This document shows positions 1-8,732 of a stretch of 64,000 nucleotides of DNA, piece by piece; positions within the stretch are counted from its first letter, which is position 1; every line of letters begins with the position of its first letter. The notes below the pieces were generated by a model. It was not told the DNA's origin. It worked only from the letters and a program-made list of their open reading frames with translations, and did not search any database. The DNA comes from JAPKZH01 sp964537875 (GTDB taxonomy: Bacteria; Acidobacteriota; Aminicenantia; Aminicenantales; UBA4085). The stretch spans positions 28,987 to 92,986 of the forward strand of contig CAZIDN010000008.1 of the NCBI GenBank assembly GCA_964537875.1, given 5' to 3'. The translations under genes and the position numbers were made by a program.

Positions 1-1
1 C

Positions 2-409
2 ACCCGCGGAGACAACAATCCCGCTCCCGATAGCGACCTCGTCTCCCCCGACCGTCTGATCATTAAGATCGTCTCCCTTGAGCGCCGGGGCCGGAGAGTT
101 CGCGTTCGCGGAGGGACGGGCGGTTTTATTCTCGCCTCCATCCGTCGGTTTATTCGCCGGACTTGCCGTTTTTTATTTCGAGTCATCCGCTTCCCTCTTC
201 GGCCGGCCTACCGGCTCCTTCGCTGGAGCGGCATAATCAGCGCGATTTGGAAGCCGCGCCTGACGGCCGTCCGGTTCCGGTCTCCGTCGGGTCCGTTCGT
301 GAAATATGTGCACGGCGGCCGGACTGTCGCGATGTGGTGGCCGGAACGCCGCAGCTTCCGCTGTCGCCGGCCCTATGATCTGATCATCAGGCCGCCGGTT
401 TCCCGCTAA
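2..409 (+). CDS. 3' end of an unrecognised gene (5' end outside window)
   Basis: One frame is open from the first bases of the window to a TAA at 407-409, about 135 codons, with mostly G or C in third positions, as in the real genes nearby. The stop lies 13 nt before the ABC transporter start, as expected for the preceding gene of the same operon. The translated piece is very arginine-rich and ends in RPPVSR; I see no motif I can name. Transporter and nucleotidyltransferase neighbours would suit a peptide-modification cluster, but nothing in this fragment proves it. An open frame arising by chance in GC-rich DNA is the alternative. Confidence 0.4.
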   Translation, partial: TRGDNNPAPDSDLVSPDRLIIKIVSLERRGRRVRVRGGTGGFILASIRRFIRRTCRFLFRVIRFPLRPAYRLLRWSGIISAIWKPRLTAVRFRSPSGPFVKYVHGGRTVAMWWPERRSFRCRRPYDLIIRPPVSR

Positions 410-422
410 GGCTCGCCAAGCT

Positions 423-2330
423 ATGGAATCCTCTACCACTTTCGAAATCGCCCGCAAGGCGGCTCGAAAATTCCCTCTTCTGCCCCGCACCGTCGCCCTC
501 GTCTGGAGCGCGGCGCCGGGTTGGAACCTGGCCTGGCTGCTCCTCCTCTCGGTCCAGAGCATGATCCCTGTCGGGCAAGTCCACCTGACGCGCGTCCTGG
601 TCAACGGCCTCGCGGCAGCTATAGGAAAAGGGCTTACCTGGGACAATGCGCGGGTTCCGCTATTCGCGGCAGGGCTAATGGGCGGCCTCTTTGTCCTCGG
701 CCAGGGGCTTCAAAGCCTGGCCGGCTGGGTTTCCGTGGTCCAGAGCGAGACAGTCCGCGACAAGCTCTCTCTGCGGCTTCATGACCAGTCCATCGCCATC
801 GATTACCGCCATTTTGATGATCCGGATTTCTACGACCGGCTCTACCGGGCCCGCGCCGGCGGCGCCGAGCTTCCCCTGGCGCAGGTCGCAAACCTGGGAA
901 GCCTCTTCCAGAGCGCGCTGACTCTTATCGCCATGGCGGCGGTCCTGCTCCGCTACGGCCTGTGGGTTCCGGTGGCGCTCCTCGTCGGCACGATCCCGAC
1001 GCTTATCATCACGATGCACAACAGCCGAAGGCTGTACCGTTGGGCGCGGGAATCCACACCGCGCCAGCGCCGCATCTGGTATTACGACTGGCTGCTCACG
1101 GCCCGGGAGAACGCCGCGGAGCTGCGGCACTTCGGGCTGGGAGAGTTCTGGAAATTGGCGTATCAGGCGGAGCGCGGCAAGCTACGCGCTGAGCGGATCT
1201 CGATTGCGCGGCGGCAGGCAGCCGGGCAGTTCGCCGCCGGGGTGACGGGACTTCTCGCGGCGGGAGGAGCGTTGTTGTGGACGGGAAGCCGGGTCCTCCT
1301 GGGCGCGCTCACGCTGGGAGATATCGCGCTCTTCGCTCAGGCCTTCAATCAAGGACAATCGCTTATGCGGTCACTTCTTCAAAACGCCGGACAGACCTAT
1401 ACAAACCTTCTCTACCTCGGCGATTTCTTCGACTTCCTGGATCTTGAGCCGACCGCCGCGGGAAGAGGAAGCGTCGTTCCGGGTGCGGAAGAAAAAACAG
1501 CCGGTGGACAGACCGCGGGAGCCATAGGCGCAAACCTAAAGGCGGCCGCGGGAGCGGAAAGTGGGGCGGCGCCTCCGCTCGACGCTCTCCCCGTCTCTCT
1601 CCGGCTCGAGAACGTCTGGTTTACCTATCCGGGCTCACAGGAGCCGACCATCCGGGACCTCAGCCTTTCCCTTGAAGCGGGAATGGTGACGGCGGTCGTC
1701 GGCGACAACGGCGCGGGCAAGAGCACGCTGGTCAAGCTCATCACCCGCCTTCACGACCCTCAGCAGGGCCGCATCCTGTGGAACGGCCGGGATGTGCGCG
1801 ATTTTTCTCCCGACGACCTCCGCCGGCGCATAACGGTCCTCCTTCAAGTTCCTATGCAATATCAAGAGACCGTCACGATGAACGTCCGGCTCGGCAACCT
1901 TGACGCTGACGAGACCATAGTGCGCGGGGCCGCAGAATCTTCGGGTGCGGCCCGGTTCGTCGAGCACCTGCCGCGACGCTACGATACGCTCCTAGGCCGC
2001 TGGTTCGAGGACGGCGTAGATTTGAGCACGGGCGAATGGCAGCAGCTGGCTTTGGCGCGGGCATTCGCCCGGCCGGCCTCGCTTTACCTCCTCGACGAGC
2101 CCACGAGCGCCCTCGACGCCTGGGCCGAAGCGGATTGGTATGCGCGGCTCCAGCGCGCCCGGGCGGGCCGGACCACACTCGTCATCACCCATCGGCTGAC
2201 GACGGCGCAGCAGGCCGACGTCATTCGCGTGATGGTTGGCGGCCGGATCGTAGAATCCGGAACCCATAAAGAGCTGATGGGCGTGGGCGGCAGGTACGCG
2301 GAGGCCTGGAAGATCCTGGAGCGGGGATGA
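423..2330 (+). CDS. ABC transporter, fused permease and ATPase (peptide-export type)
   Basis: A 635-residue half-transporter that would work as a dimer in the inner membrane and export a substrate at the cost of ATP. The N-terminal ~330 residues hold hydrophobic membrane segments. A Gly/Ala-rich linker (about 345-385) follows, then the ATPase domain. Walker A GDNGAGKST is near residue 426, the signature is LSTGEWQQ near 534 instead of LSGGQ, Walker B LYLLDEPTSALD is near 556, and the H-loop is ITHRL near 588. The GEWQ-type signature is common in exporters of modified peptides (family knowledge). It follows an open partial gene by 13 nt and precedes a nucleotidyltransferase, so peptide export is a reasonable guess. 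The substrate is unknown. Confidence 0.85.
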   Translation: MESSTTFEIARKAARKFPLLPRTVALVWSAAPGWNLAWLLLLSVQSMIPVGQVHLTRVLVNGLAAAIGKGLTWDNARVPLFAAGLMGGLFVLGQGLQSLAGWVSVVQSETVRDKLSLRLHDQSIAIDYRHFDDPDFYDRLYRARAGGAELPLAQVANLGSLFQSALTLIAMAAVLLRYGLWVPVALLVGTIPTLIITMHNSRRLYRWARESTPRQRRIWYYDWLLTARENAAELRHFGLGEFWKLAYQAERGKLRAERISIARRQAAGQFAAGVTGLLAAGGALLWTGSRVLLGALTLGDIALFAQAFNQGQSLMRSLLQNAGQTYTNLLYLGDFFDFLDLEPTAAGRGSVVPGAEEKTAGGQTAGAIGANLKAAAGAESGAAPPLDALPVSLRLENVWFTYPGSQEPTIRDLSLSLEAGMVTAVVGDNGAGKSTLVKLITRLHDPQQGRILWNGRDVRDFSPDDLRRRITVLLQVPMQYQETVTMNVRLGNLDADETIVRGAAESSGAARFVEHLPRRYDTLLGRWFEDGVDLSTGEWQQLALARAFARPASLYLLDEPTSALDAWAEADWYARLQRARAGRTTLVITHRLTTAQQADVIRVMVGGRIVESGTHKELMGVGGRYAEAWKILERG

Positions 2331-2392
2331 AGGCCGACCGCGAATCAGAAGCGCTGCTCTGCGCCATGCGCCGGGACGGGGGGACAGAGTGA
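2327..2392 (+). pseudogene. 21-codon remnant resembling the start of the next gene
   Basis: An ATG overlaps the transporter stop (ATGA) and opens 21 codons that end in TGA at 2390-2392. The peptide contains ESEALLCAMRRDGGTE. The true nucleotidyltransferase just downstream contains ESEALVRAVRRDDPSGE near its own N-terminus. The two DNA stretches differ widely in codon choice, so this looks like the stub of an older diverged paralogue, or a short coupled leader peptide, and not a recent duplication. It is short, so chance similarity is possible. Confidence 0.35.
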
Positions 2393-3615
2393 AGATCCGC
2401 CATCCGGCCGTCGACCTTGAGAGTGAAGCTCTGGTTCGGGCGGTTCGCCGGGATGACCCGTCCGGAGAAAGTCTGCTCGAGGCGCTGGGGGCGGGCATCA
2501 ATTGGCCGCGACTCCTTGATCTTTCAGTACGCCACAGGGTCATGCCGCTCCTCTGCGCGCGGCTGCAATCGCTCGGGGAGCGGAACCCCGCGCCACGCGA
2601 AATCATGGCCCGGCTGAAAACGCTCCGGCGCCTTAACGAAGGGAAAAACCTCATTATGCTGGGGAAGCTCGCTGAAATCCTCGATATATTCGACAGGAAT
2701 GGGATTGAGGCGATCGTGCTGAAGGGCCCGGTCCTCGCGGCTGCCGCGTACGGCAGTGTGGGGATGCGGCAGTTCGATGACCTCGACATTCTCATACGGC
2801 TGCGGGATTTCATGTACGCTAAAAAGCTAATGGCGAACCTGGGTTTCCGGCTGGACAAGGAATTCACTCCGGCCCAGGAGGCGGCGCACTTCCGGCGGCA
2901 TAACGAATTAGGATTCATAGATGCTCGGATGGAGATGTATATTGAGATTCATTTCAGATTGACAGCTACGTTCCATAGAGTGGGTCTTGAGACGGAAAGC
3001 CTTTTTGCGCGGAGGGAGGTCGTCGGGACTGAAGGCCTGAAGCTTCCGTCGATGTCGGCCGAAGACTCGCTCCTTTATCTTTGTTTCCATGGAACGTATC
3101 ATGTCTGGTCGACGCTCGGCATGATATGCGACGTGGCTGCTCTTGTCGCCTCGCGGCGCGAGTGGGCGTGGGACAAGATTCTCGAAGAAGCGCGGAAGGC
3201 GGGGCTTCGCCGGAAACTTCTTCTAGGGCTGGCGCTGGCCCACGACGCAGTGGGGCTCGAGCTGCCGAAGTGGGTCGAAAGCAAAATCCGGGGCGACGCA
3301 GTCGCGGGAGAGCTTAAGGAACGCGTCCTCACGGACGTGCTTCCGGGCCGGCCGACCCGAGCTTCTCATTTCGAGCGCTCACTTTTTTATTTGAAGTCAT
3401 TAGAAAGAGTCTCCGCCAAGATGGCCTTCATTCTGATGAGGTTTCTTCTGCCCTCACCGGACGATTGGAAAGCGGTCCTTCTGCCGGATAGCCTCTATGT
3501 CCTCTACGTCCCTTTGCGAATCTTCAGGTTGTTTTCGGAGAGAATTATCCCCGGGCTGGCGAAAAGGATGAGGCGGAGTCTCCGGAGCGGTGCCTCGGGA
3601 CGCCGGCCGGATTAA
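2389..3615 (+). CDS. Nucleotidyltransferase family protein (NTP_transf_5 type)
   Basis: A 408-residue soluble protein starting at GTG. Near residues 105-135 it has the minimal nucleotidyltransferase core: LKGPVLAAAAYGS followed by FDDLDILIR, where the DxD pair would bind metal. Later regions carry FHGTYHVW and other features usual in the family that accompanies polysaccharide and lasso-peptide or other modified-peptide clusters. The substrate is unknown. The gene follows the exporter with no promoter between, so co-expression is likely. The C-terminal third is basic and rich in Leu/Phe. The family call rests on the motif spacing; the role in peptide maturation is inference from its position. 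Confidence 0.75.
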   Translation: MKIRHPAVDLESEALVRAVRRDDPSGESLLEALGAGINWPRLLDLSVRHRVMPLLCARLQSLGERNPAPREIMARLKTLRRLNEGKNLIMLGKLAEILDIFDRNGIEAIVLKGPVLAAAAYGSVGMRQFDDLDILIRLRDFMYAKKLMANLGFRLDKEFTPAQEAAHFRRHNELGFIDARMEMYIEIHFRLTATFHRVGLETESLFARREVVGTEGLKLPSMSAEDSLLYLCFHGTYHVWSTLGMICDVAALVASRREWAWDKILEEARKAGLRRKLLLGLALAHDAVGLELPKWVESKIRGDAVAGELKERVLTDVLPGRPTRASHFERSLFYLKSLERVSAKMAFILMRFLLPSPDDWKAVLLPDSLYVLYVPLRIFRLFSERIIPGLAKRMRRSLRSGASGRRPD

Positions 3616-3626
3616 AACCGGAGGCC

Positions 3627-3654
3627 TTGTAACGGCTCGGATTTCACATATAAT
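3627..3654 (+). promoter_or_regulatory. Sigma70-type promoter for the polysaccharide export gene
   Basis: TTGTAA at 3627-3632 and a consensus TATAAT at 3649-3654 are separated by 16 nt. Transcription would begin near 3661, giving a leader of about 20 nt before the ATG at 3680. Confidence 0.6.
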
Positions 3655-3679
3655 TATAGATATCAGAAAGAGAGTCGCC

Positions 3680-4549
3680 ATGAGAAAGACGTTTTATTTA
3701 GCAATTCGCCGGCTGATGATGGCCGCCCTTTTCGGCGCGTGGATACCGGCATCCTTCGCTCAAACCGGACAGGAAGCCTTTATCCGGGAATACAAGATCG
3801 GCCCCAAAGACCTTCTTGAAATTAAGGTCGTCGAGCTTCCGGAGCTGAATCTTGCCGTCCGCGTTTCAGAGGACGGGTCCATCACTCTCCCGCTCATAGG
3901 AAGAGTGGAGCTCGGCGGGATGACAAAAGACGCCGCGGAGCGGAAGATTGCCGCGCTTCTTGCGGAGAAATATGTCAATAATCCTCAGGTGTCGGTTTTC
4001 ATCAAGGAATACCAGAGCAACCGGGTGGCCTTGATCGGCGCCGTGAAAACGCCCGGGATGTATGAAATGATCGGCAGCATGAATCTGCTTGAGCTCATCT
4101 CCAAGGCGGGCGGATTCACCGATAATACGGGAAACGATCTCTACGTGACGAGGGAAGGAAAAGACGGGAGCCAGATCAAGCTCACGATCAACCTCGACGA
4201 TTTGATCATCAACGGCAACCAAAACCTCAATATCCCCCTGCAGCCGAGGGACATCGTCACCGTATCGGTGGATAAAATCATCCAGGTGTATGTCTGGGGA
4301 GAGGTCAAGAACCCGGGTGCGCTGTCCGTGAAATTGTCGAAGAAAATCACGCTCATGCAGGCCATCGCCCAGGCGGGCGGGACGACGGCTACGGCGAAAA
4401 AATCCGCCGTGGTCATCAAGCGGAAAGACGAAAAGACCGGAAAAGAAATCCAGATCAAGGCCAACCTGAACGATATCATCAAGGGGAAAGCCCCGGATCC
4501 TCCTTTGAAGGAGGGGGATGTCGTGTATGTGCCGGAGAGCTTCTGGTGA
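3680..4549 (+). CDS. Polysaccharide biosynthesis/export protein (Poly_export + SLBB)
   Basis: A 289-residue secreted or outer-membrane protein of the Wza family, which forms the channel for capsule or exopolysaccharide. The ATG at 3680 begins MRKTFYLAIRR and a signal peptide ending near SFAQ; the earlier in-frame ATG at 3590 adds 30 unlikely residues overlapping the previous gene. The Poly_export domain covers about residues 30-105 (YKIGPKDLLEIKV, DGSITLPLIGRV). Two SLBB repeats follow (ALIGAVKTPGMYEM and VYVWGEVKNPGALSV). There is no lipobox Cys. A PHP phosphatase that belongs to the same pathway begins 10 nt after the stop; no tyrosine kinase or Wzc is in view. Confidence 0.88.
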   Translation: MRKTFYLAIRRLMMAALFGAWIPASFAQTGQEAFIREYKIGPKDLLEIKVVELPELNLAVRVSEDGSITLPLIGRVELGGMTKDAAERKIAALLAEKYVNNPQVSVFIKEYQSNRVALIGAVKTPGMYEMIGSMNLLELISKAGGFTDNTGNDLYVTREGKDGSQIKLTINLDDLIINGNQNLNIPLQPRDIVTVSVDKIIQVYVWGEVKNPGALSVKLSKKITLMQAIAQAGGTTATAKKSAVVIKRKDEKTGKEIQIKANLNDIIKGKAPDPPLKEGDVVYVPESFW

Positions 4550-4559
4550 GCACGAGTCC

Positions 4560-5348
4560 ATGATCGACCTCCACACGCATATGCTGCCTGACTGGGACGA
4601 CGGAGCCAGGTCCTGGGAGCAGACAAAGGCCATGGCCCAGGTGGCCGCAGCGGACGGAATCCGCAAGATCGCGCTCACGCCGCATATCTTCCGGCTGACC
4701 AAGCATAACGACGATTGGTCGGTTCTCGAAGAGCGGACGGCCGAGTTCAAAAGAAATTGCATGAGCCTGCCCTGTGAATTCTCGTTCGGGGCTGAGGTCT
4801 TCGTCCATCACGATATGGTGGAAAACATCCGGAACCATCATTTGACCATCAACGGCTCGGACTATTTCTTCATCGAGTTTCCCGCGGAAACGGTCCTGCC
4901 GGGAGTTAAGGACCTCATATTCAAAATCATGCTCCGGGGCTGCATCCCCATCATCAGCCATCCGGAGCGGAACTCGGTATTCAGTTATCGGCCGGGCCTG
5001 CTCTACGAGCTGGTGATGATGGGCTGCCTGGCCCAGGTCACCGCCAAAAGCATCGTCGGCGAGATGGGCCAGGAGGCCAAGAGAGCCGCGGATATTTTTC
5101 TCAAGCACAATCTGGTCCACATCATCGCTTCGGACGCCCACGACCCGGTAAACCGGCCGCCCAGGCTGAGCCAGGGGGTCCGGGAGGCGGCAAAGGTCGT
5201 AGGAAAGGAAAAGGCCGAGGCGATGGTCACATCCATCCCCGAGGCGATTCTCCGGAACGCAGAAATCGGGGATTGGGGGGAGCCGCTGGACCCTGTCCGC
5301 GAGAAAAAATGGACGATCAAGCTTCCCTCCTTCATTAAGAAAACCTAG
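4560..5348 (+). CDS. CpsB/YwqE-type tyrosine-protein phosphatase (PHP superfamily)
   Basis: A 262-residue metal-dependent phosphatase. It opens with IDLHTHMLPDWDDG, the first metal-binding PHP motif, followed by LTPHIFR, EFSFGAEVFVHHD, ISHPERN and IASDAHD, the remaining metal ligands of the CpsB/YwqE group. In capsule systems this enzyme removes phosphate from the regulatory tyrosine kinase. I chose the ATG at 4560, since the ORF upstream to 4518 overlaps the export gene and adds a non-family stretch. It sits 10 nt behind the polysaccharide export gene, supporting the same job. The protein is complete and of usual length. Confidence 0.88.
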   Translation: MIDLHTHMLPDWDDGARSWEQTKAMAQVAAADGIRKIALTPHIFRLTKHNDDWSVLEERTAEFKRNCMSLPCEFSFGAEVFVHHDMVENIRNHHLTINGSDYFFIEFPAETVLPGVKDLIFKIMLRGCIPIISHPERNSVFSYRPGLLYELVMMGCLAQVTAKSIVGEMGQEAKRAADIFLKHNLVHIIASDAHDPVNRPPRLSQGVREAAKVVGKEKAEAMVTSIPEAILRNAEIGDWGEPLDPVREKKWTIKLPSFIKKT

Positions 5349-5366
5349 AGGTCAAGAAAATATTCC

Positions 5367-5395
5367 TTGACATCTTCGGTTAAAGTATTTAAATT
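5367..5395 (+). promoter_or_regulatory. Sigma70-type promoter
   Basis: Consensus TTGACA at 5367-5372 and TAAATT at 5390-5395 with 17 nt between. The following gene has a strong GAGGGAGG ribosome site before its ATG at 5419. Confidence 0.65.
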
Positions 5396-5418
5396 AAATA
5401 AATAAGAGGGAGGCAGAT

Positions 5419-5940
5419 ATGCTAAAGCATAAGACCTTCAGGTCAAGGCTCCTTGTATTGGGTATGGCGGCAGCGCTCTTGGCGATCATCATCCCCATAG
5501 AAGGCCTGAGCCAGACGGCTGGAACGGGCGCGCTGACGGGGACGATTTACTGGGATGACGTCAAGACTCCGGTCGAAAATGCCGTTGTCAAGCTCCGGAA
5601 CATCCAGACCGGGAAAGAACTCCCGAGCCCGCCGTCGAATAATAAAGGCCTTTACTTGGTCAAAGACATCCCCGAAGGCCGGTACCTCATCGGGGTCGCC
5701 ACCAGCCGCGGCGATTATAACTTCAACTTCGAAGTTTTTATCAAAGCCAATGAAACAGCGAAGCTTTCCCTGGCCCTGAAAACCGCGGAATCCCTGGTTG
5801 TCCTCGAGAAAGCCAAAGAGAAGGGGTTCTTCGCCAAGCCGGCCGGGATCGCGCTCGCCGTGGGGGGCGTCGCGCTTCTTTCTTTTGGCGCTTACGAGCT
5901 CTTCAAAGGAGAAGAGGAGAAATCACCAACAAAGAAATAA
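5419..5940 (+). CDS. Secreted carboxypeptidase-regulatory-like (Ig-fold) protein with C-terminal membrane anchor
   Basis: A 173-residue protein with an N-terminal signal segment (LVLGMAAALLAIIIP) ending near residue 33. The central part resembles a carboxypeptidase regulatory-like beta-sandwich: GALTGTIYWDDVKTPVENA, then NNKGLYLVKDIPEGRYLIG, about 75 residues. A hydrophobic stretch (GIALAVGGVALLSFGAYEL) and a short charged tail GEEEKSPTKK close the protein, suggesting a membrane anchor. The exact role is unknown; such modules occur as single domains in surface proteins. It has its own promoter and SD and is followed by a terminator, so it is probably monocistronic. Confidence 0.7.
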   Translation: MLKHKTFRSRLLVLGMAAALLAIIIPIEGLSQTAGTGALTGTIYWDDVKTPVENAVVKLRNIQTGKELPSPPSNNKGLYLVKDIPEGRYLIGVATSRGDYNFNFEVFIKANETAKLSLALKTAESLVVLEKAKEKGFFAKPAGIALAVGGVALLSFGAYELFKGEEEKSPTKK

Positions 5941-6050
5941 GGGTCGGGATCCCGATAACTCCAGCGGGATAGGATGCGGCAGGCCTGAGGACAAAGTCTC
6001 TTAAGGATCATCAAACATCGAAGAATAAATAAAATTAATCCTTGAAGGAA

Positions 6051-6085
6051 AAAGCAGGAGGCTCAAAATCTCCTGCTTTTTTTTT
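6051..6085 (+). terminator. Rho-independent terminator
   Basis: AAAGCAGGAG at 6051-6060 pairs with CTCCTGCTTT from 6070, with a 9-nt loop between them and a run of nine or more T. It lies 110 nt after the 5419-5940 gene. The remaining 6086-6347 gap holds only a stop-riddled protein-like fragment (see rejected items). Confidence 0.9.
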
Positions 6086-6347
6086 GCCCTGTTGAGGTGG
6101 TGGGAGCGAAAATTGTAAGATAGGGAAAGATAACGAGGCTCATTCAGGTGTCGGATAAAATCATTTTTTGGGGATTGGGCGCGGTTCTCGTCCTTCTCCC
6201 TCTTCCTGCGCATTCTGGAAACCAAGCAATATCTCGGCACCTATTTCTTCGCTCGGTACGAAAAAAACCGGGAAGCGGCTGAGAGCATCGAATAGAAATT
6301 TCCAGTGCTGGAAAGGCGGAGGAAGTGAAGAAATATTTTCAATGACA

Positions 6348-8732
6348 TCAAAGCGCCGGATTAAAGTAAAGGATTTTCCGCTCCAACGGCTTGAATTCCA
6401 GGGCCAGACGAGAATCGGAGAGCGGGAATCCTGCCCCTGAAAAAAAATCGAAAGCGGCGGCGGAAGGCGGACGTTTGAACTCGAAGGTCGCCTTTACAGG
6501 TTCGCTGAGCGCGTTGACGGCGATTAGATAGTATCCGGGCTGTAAAAGAGAAACAGTTCCCCCATCGGGAACTGTTCCCGGCTTTAACTCCTTAATAATT
6601 GCGTGGACCGCCGGGATGCCCGAGGCGTCGGTTTTGTCGCTGTCGGTCTTGAAATCCAGCCGGGCCTCCGGCGCTTGAATCGCCGGCAGCAACTGCCGCA
6701 CTTCCCCCACCGTCTTTTTTAATCCCTCCCATAAATCCCTCTTCTCTTTAATAAAATAATCCCCCGATTTGTAAACATAATAAAACAACCCCTGCGCCTT
6801 GTGGGTAAGGGCCAGATACGTAAGCGCCTGAACCTCATCGCCCGTGGGGTCGCGGCCCAGGCCGGTTTCCCGGACGGCATCGGATCCATAGTTCCAACCG
6901 AAAGCCTGGATGACTGCCCAGACTCTCTTGGCGGGATCGCTGCCGACGGCAGCATGAATCTCGTCCAGGTTGGCGCTCAGCCAGGACAGCGGCTCAAAGG
7001 GAATGGGATAGGGATCGGTCATGATGATATCCGCGGCCGGCGCATAATCCACGGCCCGCCAGGACCGGTTCAGGACGATAACGCCCGGCTGACGGAATCC
7101 CTGCCGGAGAAGCGAGGCGCGCTTGTTGAAAATGATTTTCGGCGAAATGCCCCGGCCTTCGGGCTCATCTTCCAGGTACCAGCCCAGGATGGAGTCTGAA
7201 TGGAGAGCCTCTAGAAAGGCGGGATTGCCGCGCTCCGTTCGCCTCGGGTCCTTCGGCTCACTCGCCGGCGATGACACATCATAACCGGGACGATCGGGCC
7301 GGGCTTGCCGTACAGCCGAAGGCGAGACAAGCACTTTCAGGTTGTTGGCGCGGGCTGCGGAAAGCGCCGGAAACAGAGAATCCGGGGCCGACGAGAAAAA
7401 AGAGGCGGCGTTAAAGCCGATCTCGTTTAATTCCTTGAAGTCTTCAGGGGGGACACCATACATCCCGATGGGGAAAAAATCTAAGTTCTGGAGTTCCGAG
7501 AAATGTGAGATGGCCGCGCTCCTCCCGGCCGCCGGCAATGACATTTTATCGTATTTCCCGCCTCTTGCCTCTTCGTTTGCCGCGCTCAAGGTGAGACCGC
7601 CGCGCCCAGAGGCCCGCGAGGACGGCAGAGAAACTTCCGGATATGCTTTTTCTAAATAAAAATATCTGGTTTCAGAGATAGCGAGCCGTGTTTTATACTG
7701 ATAAATTTCCATCCGCCAGAACCATTTGCCTTTTTTTAGATCGTTTGGGACGAAAAGGGTGAGAACCTCAGAATCTCCGATAAAAGACTGGACCGGATTA
7801 CCATTCGGGGCCGGGTTCCAATCTCGCTGGCCGCCGTCGGCATTATTTATCCGGAATTCTCGCCCATCCCGTCCCCTGAATTCTTTATCACGGGAGAGGA
7901 CCAGGACAATATCCAGGAGGCGACCCGTTGGCGTCATTTCCCAGGTGAATTCAATCGACTCCCGGTTGATCCGAGCGCCGTTGGGCGGGCTTACGGGCGC
8001 AGCCATGATTTCCCGGAGGCTGAGGTCGTCCAGCCAGAGGACGTAATCGTCCCGGGGCACTTTTATGGCCAAGAATTTCGAAGCGGTTTCTGTCTTTTTC
8101 AACGCTGCCGGCGCTTGAAACAAAAGCGAGATCGTCTGCCATTTTCCTGAGGCCCAGAAATCGCTCAGCCTCCGCTCCTGGCCGAAGAGCGAAACCGTAG
8201 GATAGACGCCGTCGATGTTTCGGTCGCGGATAAAGGAGCCTTCGAAGAGATAAGCCGCCCCCGGCTTGGCGGGCAGCCTAAGCCGGCAGGTCAGGCGCGC
8301 GTAATCGAGCGGAGCGATCATCGAAGCCCCGATGAAGAGGGAGCGTTTTCCGCCCGGGCGTGAGAACAAGTCCCAGAGAAAAAACGCCTCCGGCTCAAAA
8401 CTCCAGATGTCTTTTTTGGACGGCGGATAATAGGCTTCGAAATCGCCGTTTTCGATCAAATTCGGGAAGCGCTCGGCGGGGCCGGCGGCGGAGTTGAGTG
8501 TTTGGGCCGAAGTCGCGCCCCTGCTTCCTCTTGCCCTCGAATCCGTCCCTGCCGAGGGGCGAGTTGCCTCGAGACCCTGGGCGGGGCGGGGCACAGTCAA
8601 AAGAGCCGCTATTGAAAAAAGAATCGCAAAACAGGCAATCCCGCAGTCGAACCCATGGCTGAAGAGGCGGAATGAAAAGCGAAAGGGGCGGGCGAGATTG
8701 CGTTCGCCTATTTTTTGATCTTGTCGAGGCAT
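6348..8732 (-). CDS. Exported glycoside-hydrolase-like protein with beta-sandwich N-terminus
   Basis: A 794-residue protein. A hydrophobic signal or anchor (GIACFAILFSIAALL) lies near residues 30-50. Residues ~90-240 look like a carbohydrate-binding jelly roll (NLIENGDFEAYY, YVLWLDDLSLRE). Residues ~245-360 look like a fibronectin-type sandwich. Residues ~400-690 look like a TIM barrel: FFPIGMYGVP, LKVLVSPSA, ILGWYLEDEPEG, IIMTDPYPIP, RVWAVIQAFGW. The DEP acid pair and following strands suggest a retaining glycosidase-like fold, though I cannot name the GH family or confirm the nucleophile. A C-terminal beta domain follows. Its start overlaps the stop of the TPR gene by 25 nt, so the two are probably one operon. 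Confidence 0.6.
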   Translation of the reverse strand: MPRQDQKIGERNLARPFRFSFRLFSHGFDCGIACFAILFSIAALLTVPRPAQGLEATRPSAGTDSRARGSRGATSAQTLNSAAGPAERFPNLIENGDFEAYYPPSKKDIWSFEPEAFFLWDLFSRPGGKRSLFIGASMIAPLDYARLTCRLRLPAKPGAAYLFEGSFIRDRNIDGVYPTVSLFGQERRLSDFWASGKWQTISLLFQAPAALKKTETASKFLAIKVPRDDYVLWLDDLSLREIMAAPVSPPNGARINRESIEFTWEMTPTGRLLDIVLVLSRDKEFRGRDGREFRINNADGGQRDWNPAPNGNPVQSFIGDSEVLTLFVPNDLKKGKWFWRMEIYQYKTRLAISETRYFYLEKAYPEVSLPSSRASGRGGLTLSAANEEARGGKYDKMSLPAAGRSAAISHFSELQNLDFFPIGMYGVPPEDFKELNEIGFNAASFFSSAPDSLFPALSAARANNLKVLVSPSAVRQARPDRPGYDVSSPASEPKDPRRTERGNPAFLEALHSDSILGWYLEDEPEGRGISPKIIFNKRASLLRQGFRQPGVIVLNRSWRAVDYAPAADIIMTDPYPIPFEPLSWLSANLDEIHAAVGSDPAKRVWAVIQAFGWNYGSDAVRETGLGRDPTGDEVQALTYLALTHKAQGLFYYVYKSGDYFIKEKRDLWEGLKKTVGEVRQLLPAIQAPEARLDFKTDSDKTDASGIPAVHAIIKELKPGTVPDGGTVSLLQPGYYLIAVNALSEPVKATFEFKRPPSAAAFDFFSGAGFPLSDSRLALEFKPLERKILYFNPAL

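Noticed and set aside
6120..6295. Small gene ending ...LETKQYLGTYFFARYEKNRE
   Set aside because: The stretch looks protein-like, but the frame has no start codon and a different frame holds the plausible N-terminus; at most a decayed fragment.
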